From assembly GCA_021822115.1 (NCBI GenBank), contig JAJZSA010000010.1, positions 1 through 52,248 on the forward strand: a DNA stretch of 52,248 nucleotides. Reading direction: 5' to 3'. Each line of letters opens with the position of its first letter. Position 1 is the stretch's first letter. The notes beneath the pieces were generated by a model that was not told the DNA's origin, made no database searches, and saw only the letters and a program-made list of their open reading frames with translations. Shown here piece by piece: positions 27,077 through 36,081 of this stretch. This DNA comes from Pseudomonadota bacterium. GTDB lineage: Bacteria > Pseudomonadota > Gammaproteobacteria > Burkholderiales > Gallionellaceae. Both the position numbers and the translations under genes were made by a program.

Positions 27077-28612
27077 TTGCCCGACGTGATCCACCCCTCC
27101 ACATACAGGCCGTATCTCATCCTCAATACGACCCAACGCTGCAACTACCGTTGCCGTATGTGCTATTGGGGAAAGCCGGAAGTGGCCCGGAGCCTGCGTC
27201 AAAGCGACCAGATCATGCCCATGGATCTGTACCGTCGCGCACTGGAGGAAAGCGTGCCCTACGGCCGCGCCCTGTGCCTGGCAGGCGGCGGGGAGTTCCT
27301 GATGGACCCGCAGCATGAAGAGCGGCTACATATCCTGGGCGAGACGCTGCGCGACCATCCGGAGATCATGCTATATCAGACGACGAATGGTTCCCTGCTG
27401 AGCGCGGACAATTTGCAGTTCCTCGCCGGGGTAAAGAAAGTCGGCCTGACCCTATCCATCGACTCTGTCGATCCGCTGATTTATGCATCCATCAGACGGC
27501 CGGGCGACCTGTCCAAAGTCAGGGACACCATCAGATCGCTGCGTGAACAATTGCACGGATTGGGGCTCGAAGAGATCCACCTGCGACTGAACATGGTGCT
27601 CATGAAGCGCAACATTTTCTCCTTGCCGGAATTGTTGCACTTCGCCAAAGAGGTCCAGGCCGTCGTCTTCGTGGATCATCCGCAAGGTTTCGGCCCCGAT
27701 GATCTGCATCAGGAATCCCTGTTCAGATACCCGGTTTTTACCAATGCCTTCCTGAAAAAGTGCCAGTCACTGGCCGCCACCCTCAACGTCGAATTCCAGC
27801 GCCCCCCCGCATTTGCCATCGAGCAGGCGGAGATCGATGCCTATCACGACAGCCTGAAGGAGAGAAAGCTATCGTGCTATCAGCTGGACACGGACGGACC
27901 GGTACAGGTATCGCCGAATGGCGATGTCTCGGTATGCTGCCAGAACCTGGTATTCGGCAATCTGGGACAGCAATCGTTCAAAGAGATCTTCTTCAGTCCG
28001 CGTTACAACGAATATCGTCAGGCCATCGCGGCAGGCAAACCTTTGTCGCCGTGTGACCGCTGTCGGCACCTGTACCGCAATGCACCGTATCTGTATGACT
28101 CGAGCGTCTACAGCATGGACATCCCGCCGGCATCGCGCAATCTCGATCCGGAGCCGGACTTCGAGAAAGAAGGTTTCTTCGACTGGCTGGACGAACTCTC
28201 CGACAAGCAGTTGCGGCACCACCTGCGGCTGGATTACCGCACCAACGCAAGATGGCTTGCAACGCAAGGCATCTCTGCGGAGATCGCCGATTTCGAACGC
28301 CTGCAAAAGATGAATGCCATGTTCCTGTCCCTGATACAGACGGGAAGCAAAGTCCTCGTCTGCCCCGCCGGCAAACAAGCGGCCTGGCTGATGAAACACT
28401 CGATCCTCTCCCATGCAAATATCGTGGGTTTCGCCGACCGCAACCCGGATCTGCACGGCAAGTCCTTCCATGGGCATACGGTCATTGCGCCCCGAGACAT
28501 TCCGTCGCTCAAGCCGGATGTCGTCCTGATCGCTTCCGACATCCACAAGATCCGCATCGGCAGGGAACTGGCATACCTGGAAAAGGAGGGCATCAAGCTG
28601 ATGCCCATATGA
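27077..28612 (+). CDS. Radical SAM/SPASM-like enzyme with C-terminal Rossmann module
   Basis: A 511-residue protein with the radical SAM site C22-x3-C26-x2-C29 (CNYRCRMC) and a later Cys-rich SPASM-like segment (DVSVCCQNLVFGNLGQ; SPCDRCRHLYR) for auxiliary clusters. The last 88 residues (from about 424) form a Rossmann-like module: KVLVCPAGKQAAWL, then GFADRN, HGHTVIAPRD and VVLIASD. SPASM enzymes oxidise or epimerise sugars and peptides. The start is TTG at 27077, six bases after GGAG; the frame is open and conserved from there. Confidence 0.84.
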   Translation: MPDVIHPSTYRPYLILNTTQRCNYRCRMCYWGKPEVARSLRQSDQIMPMDLYRRALEESVPYGRALCLAGGGEFLMDPQHEERLHILGETLRDHPEIMLYQTTNGSLLSADNLQFLAGVKKVGLTLSIDSVDPLIYASIRRPGDLSKVRDTIRSLREQLHGLGLEEIHLRLNMVLMKRNIFSLPELLHFAKEVQAVVFVDHPQGFGPDDLHQESLFRYPVFTNAFLKKCQSLAATLNVEFQRPPAFAIEQAEIDAYHDSLKERKLSCYQLDTDGPVQVSPNGDVSVCCQNLVFGNLGQQSFKEIFFSPRYNEYRQAIAAGKPLSPCDRCRHLYRNAPYLYDSSVYSMDIPPASRNLDPEPDFEKEGFFDWLDELSDKQLRHHLRLDYRTNARWLATQGISAEIADFERLQKMNAMFLSLIQTGSKVLVCPAGKQAAWLMKHSILSHANIVGFADRNPDLHGKSFHGHTVIAPRDIPSLKPDVVLIASDIHKIRIGRELAYLEKEGIKLMPI

Positions 28613-28616
28613 ACCG

Positions 28617-30413
28617 ATGAAAAACTATCTGCTCGTACTCCCCAAAGAGGCCGCCAAAGTATCCGGCGGCTATAACGTGTTCCCGATCGGGATCGCCTAT
28701 GTCTCTGCATACATAAAATCGCGGGGACATCAGGTATTCACCGCCAACCTGGAATTCCATGACGGCAGTACCCATGATGCACTGAAGCGACTCATCGAAG
28801 CGCACGACATCGATGTGCTCGGCACCTCCGGCCTGAGCCGCGACTACCCCCGGCTCAAGGAACTGATCGACATCGCCCGCGCCATCAAACCGGCCATCAA
28901 GATCGTGGTGGGCGGCGGCATCATCAGCGGCGATCCGGAACCCGCCATGATTGCGCTCGATGCCGATTTCGGCGTGATCGGTCAAGGCGAGATCACCATG
29001 CATGAACTCGCGGCCGCGCTGGACAACGACCAGCCCTATGACAACGTGCCCGGGCTGATCTTCAAGCGTGGTGACGGCTATATAACGACCGAAGTCAGAA
29101 AGGACATCAAGGATCTCGATTTATTGCCCTTCCCTGACTATGACGGATTCTCCTATCCGGAATACATGAAGCAGACCAACTACGAAGCAGCCTATATCAC
29201 CGCCAGCCGCTCCTGTCCCTTCAAGTGCACGTTTTGCTTCCATCCCTCCGGTGACAAATATCGCAAACGCTCCCTGGACAACATCTTCCAGGAGCTGGAC
29301 ATGCTGGTCGAAAAATATCCCTTCCAGGTCTTGCAGGTCAGCGACGAGCTGTTTGCTCCGAAACGCGACCGGGTGATCGAGTTCTGCAAACGCATCGCGC
29401 CATACAAGCTGAAATGGGCCGTGCAGCTCAGGGTTTGCGACGTCGATGAAGAACTGTTGAAGATGATGAAGGATTCCGGCTGCATCTCCATCAGCTATGG
29501 CATCGAGAGTGCCGATGACAAGATCCTGACCAGCATGATCAAGAAGATCAACCTGGAACAGATCAACAAAGCGCTGGCACTGACGCACGAGATCGGCATC
29601 GACATCCAGGGCAGCCTGATCTTCGGCGATTCCGCCGAAACGCGCGAAACGGTCAGGAACTCGCTCAAGTGGTATGACGAGCATCTGCACTACGCGCTGG
29701 ACCTGAACATGATCCACATCTTCCCGGGCACCCTGCTCTACCGCAATGCGATGACGCTGGGCATCGTGAAAGACCCGGTGCAGTTCCTCAAAGATGGCTG
29801 CCCGCTCATCAACGTATCCATGCTGACCGACCAGGAATACAGGGACCTGTCGTCGAATCTGTATGAACGTAACATGCGCGCGAAGTACGAACCCGAGGTG
29901 TTTTCCATCAGCGATGTCCAGGAAGATGGAAGTTGCATCGCACATATGGCCTGCAACAAATGTGGCTGCCCACAGGACTTCACCGTGGATACCCTGCATA
30001 TCCACCGCACCTTCTGTCCCGAGTGTCACCAGCGTTACTATCTCGATCCCTTCAAATACCTGGCGCTACCTGACATCCTGCCCGAACTCCCTGCGCAGAA
30101 GCCCATCGCCCTCTGGGGGGCAGGCGAACTTTGCATCAAGCTGCTGGATCATTATCCAGCACTACAGGATGAGCGCTTCGTGGTCGTGGACAGTTCAAAG
30201 TCCCGCCAGGGATACTCGGTGTGCGGCAAACCTATCCTTCCCCCAAGCTACCTCGATGAACACAAAATCGATACGGTGATCCTGACCGTGGTGCGCCGCA
30301 AGCATGAGATCATGCGCCAGTTAAGCAATTATCCAACCGTAACCAACATATTGCTGCCCACCGCACGCAAGGTGGATGACTGCACTGCACGCTTCACTCT
30401 GGAGAAGATCTGA
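28617..30413 (+). CDS. B12-type radical SAM enzyme with zinc ribbon and C-terminal Rossmann module
   Basis: A 598-residue, four-part protein: a B12-binding-like domain (about 1-180), a radical SAM domain with C200-x3-C204-x2-C207 (CPFKCTFC), a zinc-ribbon-like segment (CNKCGC, later CPECH), and a Rossmann-like module from about 495 (PIALWGAGELCIKLL, VVVDSS, GKPILPPS). The last two parts are unusual for this family and point to binding of a shared partner or substrate. Function unknown. It starts five bases after the preceding gene and abuts the next. Confidence 0.84.
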   Translation: MKNYLLVLPKEAAKVSGGYNVFPIGIAYVSAYIKSRGHQVFTANLEFHDGSTHDALKRLIEAHDIDVLGTSGLSRDYPRLKELIDIARAIKPAIKIVVGGGIISGDPEPAMIALDADFGVIGQGEITMHELAAALDNDQPYDNVPGLIFKRGDGYITTEVRKDIKDLDLLPFPDYDGFSYPEYMKQTNYEAAYITASRSCPFKCTFCFHPSGDKYRKRSLDNIFQELDMLVEKYPFQVLQVSDELFAPKRDRVIEFCKRIAPYKLKWAVQLRVCDVDEELLKMMKDSGCISISYGIESADDKILTSMIKKINLEQINKALALTHEIGIDIQGSLIFGDSAETRETVRNSLKWYDEHLHYALDLNMIHIFPGTLLYRNAMTLGIVKDPVQFLKDGCPLINVSMLTDQEYRDLSSNLYERNMRAKYEPEVFSISDVQEDGSCIAHMACNKCGCPQDFTVDTLHIHRTFCPECHQRYYLDPFKYLALPDILPELPAQKPIALWGAGELCIKLLDHYPALQDERFVVVDSSKSRQGYSVCGKPILPPSYLDEHKIDTVILTVVRRKHEIMRQLSNYPTVTNILLPTARKVDDCTARFTLEKI

Positions 30414-31298
30414 ATGAGCGAAACCACTCGCAACCTGTACGCGGCCAAGCGCGCCCCGTATTACATCTTCGCGCTGGACTACCAGCAGCAATCCGCCGGG
30501 ATACGGGCACTCCATTACCTGTGCCATGCGCTAAACGAAAGCGGCCAGGAAGCCTATGTCACCTGTGCAGGAACATCTCCGCATCTGCGCACACCGGTGC
30601 TGACCGAAAATATCATGCTGCAACACCACGAAACCAAACGTCGCCCCATCGTCGTCTACCCCGAGATCATGTCTGGCGACCCGCTGGGCGCTGGTGGCGT
30701 AGTGGTGCGCTGGCTGCTGAACAAACCCGGCCTGATCGCCGGCGACACAGAATTCCCGGACAGCGATCTGATATTTGCCTATGACATGTCGTATCTGCCG
30801 GCTGGCTGGCTGGGAAAATCGCTGCATGTCCCGACCTGCGACCTCACCATCTTCAACAACGAAGACAACCCACACGATGATCGGCGCGACCTGACCTGTT
30901 TCTATGCGCACAAATATCTGCATGCCGGCGGCAAGCTGACCCCGCACGTCAAGGATGCAATCAGCCTGTGCAAGGATCAGCCACTCAGCAAACAGGAGAT
31001 CGCCAACACCCTGCGGCGCGCGAAAGTGCTCTACATCTATGAACAGACCGCCCTGCTGGCAGAAGCGCTACTGTGCGGCTGCCCGGTGGCGGTGATCGAA
31101 ACCGACTACTGGCCCAACCACGCTGCGCCTTACGTCACAGAGTGGGGCGTCAGCTATTTCGACGACAGCGCCGCAGCGCTGGCACTGGCCAAATCACGTG
31201 TCCACAATTATCAGACCGTGCATCAGCAGCTGATCGACAAGGCCTGGCAGGACATCGACAACTTCATCGATATCACCCAGGCAGCGATGAAGAAATAA
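30414..31298 (+). CDS. Possible glycosyltransferase (GT-B-like), last gene of the cluster
   Basis: A 294-residue soluble protein. The N-terminal half (YIFALDYQQQSAGIRALHYL) and the C-terminal segment ALLCGCPVAVIETDYW followed by an acidic stretch recall GT-B glycosyltransferases, where E-A-x-x-x-G-x-P-V binds the donor nucleotide. The match is loose and the protein is short for GT-B (usually 350 or more). It begins directly after the previous stop. Ten bases separate it from the convergent TPR-transferase gene, with no hairpin between. Confidence 0.55.
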   Translation: MSETTRNLYAAKRAPYYIFALDYQQQSAGIRALHYLCHALNESGQEAYVTCAGTSPHLRTPVLTENIMLQHHETKRRPIVVYPEIMSGDPLGAGGVVVRWLLNKPGLIAGDTEFPDSDLIFAYDMSYLPAGWLGKSLHVPTCDLTIFNNEDNPHDDRRDLTCFYAHKYLHAGGKLTPHVKDAISLCKDQPLSKQEIANTLRRAKVLYIYEQTALLAEALLCGCPVAVIETDYWPNHAAPYVTEWGVSYFDDSAAALALAKSRVHNYQTVHQQLIDKAWQDIDNFIDITQAAMKK

Positions 31299-31307
31299 TA
31301 GAAAAAA

Positions 31308-33746
31308 TCAGGCCTGCAACGTCTGTAGCAGAAGCTGGAACGACCGGGCGAACCGCGGCCCGTCCATGATGGGCGAGGCTTCCACCTGCGCACGCAAGCC
31401 GGCGCGCAACTGCGACAAGCCTTGCAGATCGGCCGCGAACGCAACGGCCTTCTCCACATAATCTTGCGGCGACGTTGCCACCCATTGCGGTAACCCCGCA
31501 TTCGACAAGAACCCCGCCCCTTGGCGGAACAGGAACGACTCGCCGCTCAGGTTCAGCACCGGCACGCCCATCCACAGGCTTTCCACCGTGGTAGTGCCGC
31601 CCGGATACGGGAAAGGATCGAGCGCGATGTCCACACGGTGATAGGCCGCGAAATACTTCTCGCGCGATTCCGCCCCTTCCATTATCAGACGATCAGCCGC
31701 GATACCATGTGCGGCGAAGCGCGCCTGCGTCTGCTGGCGCACGGCCGCATCGCCCAGTTGTTTCGATTTCAGGAACAGCTTGCTGCCTGCCACCGACTGC
31801 AACACCCGTGACCACAGCGCAACCACGTCGTCGTTCATCTTGGCCAGGTTGTTGAAGCAGCCGAAAGTGACATAGCCGTTCGCCAGCGCGGGCAGCGGCG
31901 ACACTTCCACCGCGACATCCGGCTGCGTGAAGCACAAGCGCGTCTCGGGCAGGCGCGCGATCTTTTCGGTGAAATAGCGTTCCTGCGATTCAGGCAGCGT
32001 CACCGGATCGGCGATGAGATAGTCGATCTCCGCCACGCCGGTGGTGGCGAAGTAACCCAGCCAGGCCACCTGCACCGGCGCCGGTTTGCAGGCGAACATC
32101 GGCAGGCGGTTGTAGCGCGAGTGACCGGACAGGTCGATCAGGATGTGCACGCCTTCGCCATGGATGCGTTGCGCGGCGGCTTCATCGTCCAGCCCTACCA
32201 GCGGATGCCAGGCGGCGAAATGCGACTTCAAGCGCAACGTGGTCTCGTCCGTCCACGCATCGGTAGGATAGGCATACAGCTCGAACGCCGCGCGATCCAC
32301 ATGGCGCAACAGATTCTCCAGGAAGTAGCCGACCGGATGGTTGCGCAAATCGCCGGAGACGAAACCGATGCGCAGGCGCTTGGACTGTGGTGCACAGCAC
32401 CACGTGTCGAAACGCATGGGCGCATGCGCCGTCACTGCGGCACCGAAACGTTGCGCCTCTTCGAACGCGGTTTGCTGCGACACCTCGGGGCTGTAGTTGA
32501 GCATGAACAGCAGATTGCTGCGCGCCTTGAAGTAATCCGGTTTGAGTTGCAAAGCTTCGCGATAGCAACGCTCGGCTGCTCCAAGGTCGCCCATGTCTTG
32601 CAACAGGATACCCAAGTTGTTGTGCGTCTCCGCGCGCGCTGGATCCAGCGCCAAGGCCTGACGGTAACTGGCGGCTGCCTCGCTCAAGCGACCGAGTTCT
32701 TTCAGCGTATTGCCCAGATTGCTGAACGCCTCGACTTGCTGCGGCGCCAGTTCCAGCGTCGCGCGCAACTGCACTTCCGCTTCGATCAATCGACCGAGAT
32801 CATGCAGCACGACCCCGAGATTGCCGCTCGCCGCGACATAGCCGGGACGCAACTGCAAGGCGCGCCGATAGCATTCGGCCGCTTCGGCGAGACGCCCTGC
32901 GGCACGCAAGGTGTTGCCCAGGTTGTAATGCGCTTCCGGCAGTTTTGGTTGCAGCTTGATCGCACGGCGAAGACTGGTTTCGGCCTCGGCCAGGCGCCCC
33001 TGCTCCTGCAACAGCGTGCCCAGGTTGCAATGCGCGTCGGCGAATTCCGGTTTGAGTTTCAGGGCGCGACGATAACTGCTCTCGGCCTCTTGCCAGCGCC
33101 CGGCATCGTGCAGCGCCACGCCGAGGTTGCTGTGCACATCCGCTTCCTTCGGCGACAACTTGGCGGCCTGCTGCAACGCGGCGATGGCCTCTTCGGCCCG
33201 GCCCAGTTGTTTCAGCGCCGTGCCCAAGGCGCGCCAGCCGAAACCGTGTTGCGGATAATGCTCGGTCATCGTGCGCGCCTGCTGCACGACCTCGCTCATG
33301 CGCCCCTGATTGAACAGCGCGACCAGTGCCTCATCCTCAACGGGAGAGGGTTTGCTGCCACGCTTGAGCGGCACGCCGCCCGCCAACCGTGCGACCAGCG
33401 CATCCACTTCTGCACCGTGCAGCCCTTGCTGGCGTGCGATCTGCAACACCTCGCGCGCCGCCTCCGGCTGGCCGGCTTGCAACAGGGCATCGATATAACT
33501 CAACCAGAATTGTGCACGCGCGGGATCGCTTTCCAGCGCAGCGAGCAGATGCGGGATGCCGGCTTGCGGCTGTCCGGCCTGCACCTCCAGCACGCCCAGG
33601 TTATGGCGGGCTTCCACATGTTGCGCATCAACCGCGAGGATGGCCTGATAGAGTTGGCGCGCCTCGATGGCACGTCCGGCTTGATGCAAGGCAACGGCTT
33701 GTTGCAGGGATTGCTGAAGGGTCTCGCGCCGCGCGTCAGCCGTCAT
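31308..33746 (-). CDS. TPR-repeat O-GlcNAc-transferase-like (SPINDLY/GT41) protein
   Basis: An 812-residue protein. About the first 450 residues are tetratricopeptide repeats (several near-identical units of the type NLGVALHDAGRWQEAE). The C-terminal half is a GT41 catalytic region with GYVTFGCFNNLAKMN, DIALDPFPYPGGTTTVESLWMG and RIGFVSGDLRNHPVGY. GT41 enzymes attach a single sugar to Ser/Thr of proteins; bacterial members often sit near flagellar or surface-sugar genes. The ATG follows AGGTG and overlaps the tatC stop by 11 bases, so it is the last gene of the his-tat unit. It could transfer a cluster-made sugar to flagellin or another protein, which is inference. Confidence 0.9.
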   Translation of the reverse strand: MTADARRETLQQSLQQAVALHQAGRAIEARQLYQAILAVDAQHVEARHNLGVLEVQAGQPQAGIPHLLAALESDPARAQFWLSYIDALLQAGQPEAAREVLQIARQQGLHGAEVDALVARLAGGVPLKRGSKPSPVEDEALVALFNQGRMSEVVQQARTMTEHYPQHGFGWRALGTALKQLGRAEEAIAALQQAAKLSPKEADVHSNLGVALHDAGRWQEAESSYRRALKLKPEFADAHCNLGTLLQEQGRLAEAETSLRRAIKLQPKLPEAHYNLGNTLRAAGRLAEAAECYRRALQLRPGYVAASGNLGVVLHDLGRLIEAEVQLRATLELAPQQVEAFSNLGNTLKELGRLSEAAASYRQALALDPARAETHNNLGILLQDMGDLGAAERCYREALQLKPDYFKARSNLLFMLNYSPEVSQQTAFEEAQRFGAAVTAHAPMRFDTWCCAPQSKRLRIGFVSGDLRNHPVGYFLENLLRHVDRAAFELYAYPTDAWTDETTLRLKSHFAAWHPLVGLDDEAAAQRIHGEGVHILIDLSGHSRYNRLPMFACKPAPVQVAWLGYFATTGVAEIDYLIADPVTLPESQERYFTEKIARLPETRLCFTQPDVAVEVSPLPALANGYVTFGCFNNLAKMNDDVVALWSRVLQSVAGSKLFLKSKQLGDAAVRQQTQARFAAHGIAADRLIMEGAESREKYFAAYHRVDIALDPFPYPGGTTTVESLWMGVPVLNLSGESFLFRQGAGFLSNAGLPQWVATSPQDYVEKAVAFAADLQGLSQLRAGLRAQVEASPIMDGPRFARSFQLLLQTLQA

Positions 33747-34485
33747 GGCTCACCTGGTCATCGGCCGAGTGCGCGCGCACACCGATCCAGCTCGCCACCA
33801 CCACGCCGGCCTCATACAACAGCCACAACGGCACGGCAAGCATGAATTGCGACACCACGTCCGGCGGCGTCACGACCGCCGCCACCACGAAGGCGCCGAC
33901 GATGATATAGGGGCGTATCTCACGCAGTTTGGCCACCGATACCACGCCCATGCGCACCAGCAATACCACGGCCACCGGTACTTCGAAGGTGAGGCCGAAG
34001 GCTAAGAACATGCCGAGTACGAAGCTGAGATATTTGTCGATGTCGGTCATCACCGCCACTCCTTCCGGTGCGGCAGCCGTGATGAAGCCGAACACCACCG
34101 GGAACACGGCGTAATACGCGAAAGCCATGCCGCACAGGAACAGCAGCGTACTGGCCACGACCAGCGGCAACACCAGACGCTTCTCGTGCGCATACAACCC
34201 GGGTGCGACGAAGCGCCACAACTGGAACAGGATGTACGGCAGAGCGATGACGAACGCGGCCATCATCGCCACCTTGAGTGGCACGAAGAACGGTGTGGTG
34301 ACGTCGGTGGCGATCATCTGCCCCCCCTGCGGCAGCTTGGCCAGCATGGGATGCGCCAGCCAAGTGTAGAGATCAGAAGCCCACGGGAACAGGCCGATGA
34401 ACACCAGCAACCAGGCCAGCACCGAATTGAGCAGGCGCGAACGCAACTCGACCAGGTGCGCGATCAGCGACTCGCTCGTGCTCAT
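33736..34485 (-). CDS. tatC: Twin-arginine translocase subunit TatC
   Basis: TatC is the six-helix membrane protein that recognises twin-arginine signals and exports folded proteins. The 249 residues begin ESLIAHLVELRSRLL, the usual TatC N-terminus, and include FYAP-type loop sequence and the Glu-bearing FGLTFEVPVAVVLLV. The gene overlaps tatB by four bases. In other betaproteobacteria a DegS-type protease gene commonly lies next to tatC; here the two are 20 kb apart. Confidence 0.97.
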   Translation of the reverse strand: MSTSESLIAHLVELRSRLLNSVLAWLLVFIGLFPWASDLYTWLAHPMLAKLPQGGQMIATDVTTPFFVPLKVAMMAAFVIALPYILFQLWRFVAPGLYAHEKRLVLPLVVASTLLFLCGMAFAYYAVFPVVFGFITAAAPEGVAVMTDIDKYLSFVLGMFLAFGLTFEVPVAVVLLVRMGVVSVAKLREIRPYIIVGAFVVAAVVTPPDVVSQFMLAVPLWLLYEAGVVVASWIGVRAHSADDQVSHDG

Positions 34486-34817
34486 TTTTTGGGTTCTTCA
34501 GGCGCGTTAGCCTGGGCGGCTTGCTGTGCCTGTTGCTTGTGGAAAGTTTGCAGCAACTCCTGCTCCAGCGACAGGCCATTGGCTTGCATGGCGCGCTCGG
34601 CCTCGGCGACGTGCTTCTCGATGTCCTGTTGCGCGGCGCGTGCCTGTTCCAGCGCCATGTCGTGCTGGATGTCGTATTTGACCTTGTTCACATAGCGCTG
34701 CGCACGGCCCCACAGATGACCGGCAGTGCGCGCCAGTTTGGGCAGACGTTCCGGGCCGAGCACCAGCAGCGCCACCAGGGCGATCACGACCAGCTCGGAG
34801 AACGCGATGTCGAACAT
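34482..34817 (-). CDS. tatB: Twin-arginine translocase subunit TatB
   Basis: TatB forms the receptor complex with TatC. The 111-residue protein begins with a short membrane helix ending in the Gly-Pro hinge (LLVLGPERLP), then an amphipathic helix and a long charged tail. It lies between tatA and tatC in the usual order. Confidence 0.95.
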   Translation of the reverse strand: MFDIAFSELVVIALVALLVLGPERLPKLARTAGHLWGRAQRYVNKVKYDIQHDMALEQARAAQQDIEKHVAEAERAMQANGLSLEQELLQTFHKQQAQQAAQANAPEEPKK

Positions 34818-34821
34818 CGCG

Positions 34822-35016
34822 TCACTTCTCCTTGGCTTCGCCTTCGATGACCTTGGGTGCCGGCTTGTCGGACGCGTCGTCGCCCTTCATGCCTTCCTTG
34901 AAGCCTTTGACCGCACCGCCCAGATCGCTGCCCAGATTGCGCAGTTTCTTGGTGCCGAACACCAGCACCACCACGACCAACACGATCAACCAATGCCAGA
35001 TGCTCATCGAACCCAT
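34822..35016 (-). CDS. tatA: Twin-arginine translocase subunit TatA
   Basis: TatA makes the size-adjustable translocation element. The 64 residues begin [22 protein letters not shown] after a three-residue lead, with the amphipathic helix and a short charged tail. The ATG at 35016 has GGGAG six bases upstream; the ATG at 35007 is possible but worse placed. Confidence 0.95.
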   Translation of the reverse strand: MGSMSIWHWLIVLVVVVLVFGTKKLRNLGSDLGGAVKGFKEGMKGDDASDKPAPKVIEGEAKEK

Positions 35017-35030
35017 TGCGTTCTCCCGAT

Positions 35031-35381
35031 TCAGCTACGTTTGACCATGGGCGGGATGTTGCCGCCGCCGATGACATGCACATGCAAATGGAACACTTCC
35101 TGCCCACCGCCTTTGCCGCTATTGATGACGGTGCGGAATCCGTTGTCCAGCCCCTGCTCCTTGGCCAGCTTGGGTGCCAGCAACAGCAGCTTGCCCAGCA
35201 GCGCCTGATGCGATGCATCCGCATCCAGCAGCGAGACCAGATGCTGTTTGGGCACCAGCATGAAATGCACCGGCGCCACCGGATTGATGTCGTGGAACGC
35301 CAGCACGTCGTCGTCTTCGTACACCTTGCGGCAAGGGATCTCGCCGCGGGCTATCTTGCAGAAGATGCAGTTGTCGCTCAT
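35031..35381 (-). CDS. hinT: HIT-family purine nucleoside phosphoramidase (HinT-like)
   Basis: A 116-residue HIT protein, with the N-terminal zinc-site CIFCKI and the catalytic histidine triad HLHVHVIGG at about 97-105. HinT hydrolyses AMP-lysine and similar phosphoramidates. It stands between hisE and tatA as in most betaproteobacteria, and its start overlaps the hisE stop by four bases. Confidence 0.95.
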   Translation of the reverse strand: MSDNCIFCKIARGEIPCRKVYEDDDVLAFHDINPVAPVHFMLVPKQHLVSLLDADASHQALLGKLLLLAPKLAKEQGLDNGFRTVINSGKGGGQEVFHLHVHVIGGGNIPPMVKRS

Positions 35382-35695
35382 TTACGGTTCGCCTTCTCGG
35401 TGATGCCGGACACGCCTTCGCGACGCGCCAGCTCGTTCAGGATGTCCTGGGCGCTGAGTCCCTTGTGCGCCAGCAACACCAGTGAGTGGAACCACAGGTC
35501 GGCGACCTCATACACCAGATGTGCACTGTCGCCATCCTTGGCAGCCAGCAGCACCTCGCCCGCCTCCTCGATGACTTTCTTCAGGATGGCGTCGTCGCCC
35601 TTGCTGTACAGCTTGGCCACATAGGACGAATCGGCCGCCGCGCCTTTGCGCGCTTCCAGCGTCTCGGTCAATCGTTGCAGGATGTCTTCGCTCAT
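35378..35695 (-). CDS. hisE: Phosphoribosyl-ATP pyrophosphatase (HisE)
   Basis: HisE carries out the second step of histidine synthesis, removing pyrophosphate from phosphoribosyl-ATP. The 105-residue length and the metal-binding helices ([33 protein letters not shown]) are standard. It is a separate gene rather than a fusion with hisI. It overlaps hisI and hinT by four bases each. Confidence 0.96.
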   Translation of the reverse strand: MSEDILQRLTETLEARKGAAADSSYVAKLYSKGDDAILKKVIEEAGEVLLAAKDGDSAHLVYEVADLWFHSLVLLAHKGLSAQDILNELARREGVSGITEKANRK

Positions 35696-36081
35696 TTCTT
35701 ATAGATCTCGTTCGGGTCTTTCAGCACCTCATCCACTGCCACCCAGGCGCCGTTCTCCAGCTTGCTGTAGAAACAGCTTGCGCGCCCGGTATGGCAGGCG
35801 ATGCCGCCTTGCTGTTCGATCTGCAACAGGATCACGTCCGCATCGCAGTCCAGACGCACTTCCTTCACTTTCTGCACATGGCCCGATTCTTCGCCCTTGT
35901 GCCACAACTTCTTGCGCGAACGCGACCAATAGATGGCTTCACCGGTCTCGACCGTGCGCTTCAACGCCTGGCGGTCCATCCACGCCACCATCAGCACGCG
36001 GCCCGTGACTGCATCCTGCGCGATGGCGGGCACCAGTCCGTCATCGGACCAGTTCACCTTGTTCAGCCAGCAATCGCTCAT
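35692..36081 (-). CDS. hisI: Phosphoribosyl-AMP cyclohydrolase (HisI)
   Basis: HisI opens the purine ring in the third step of histidine synthesis. The 129-residue protein shows the family signature: [12 protein letters not shown], then [21 protein letters not shown], the metal motif DCDAD, and the cysteines [11 protein letters not shown]. It is coupled by ATGA overlaps to hisF and hisE. Confidence 0.97.
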   Translation of the reverse strand: MSDCWLNKVNWSDDGLVPAIAQDAVTGRVLMVAWMDRQALKRTVETGEAIYWSRSRKKLWHKGEESGHVQKVKEVRLDCDADVILLQIEQQGGIACHTGRASCFYSKLENGAWVAVDEVLKDPNEIYKK

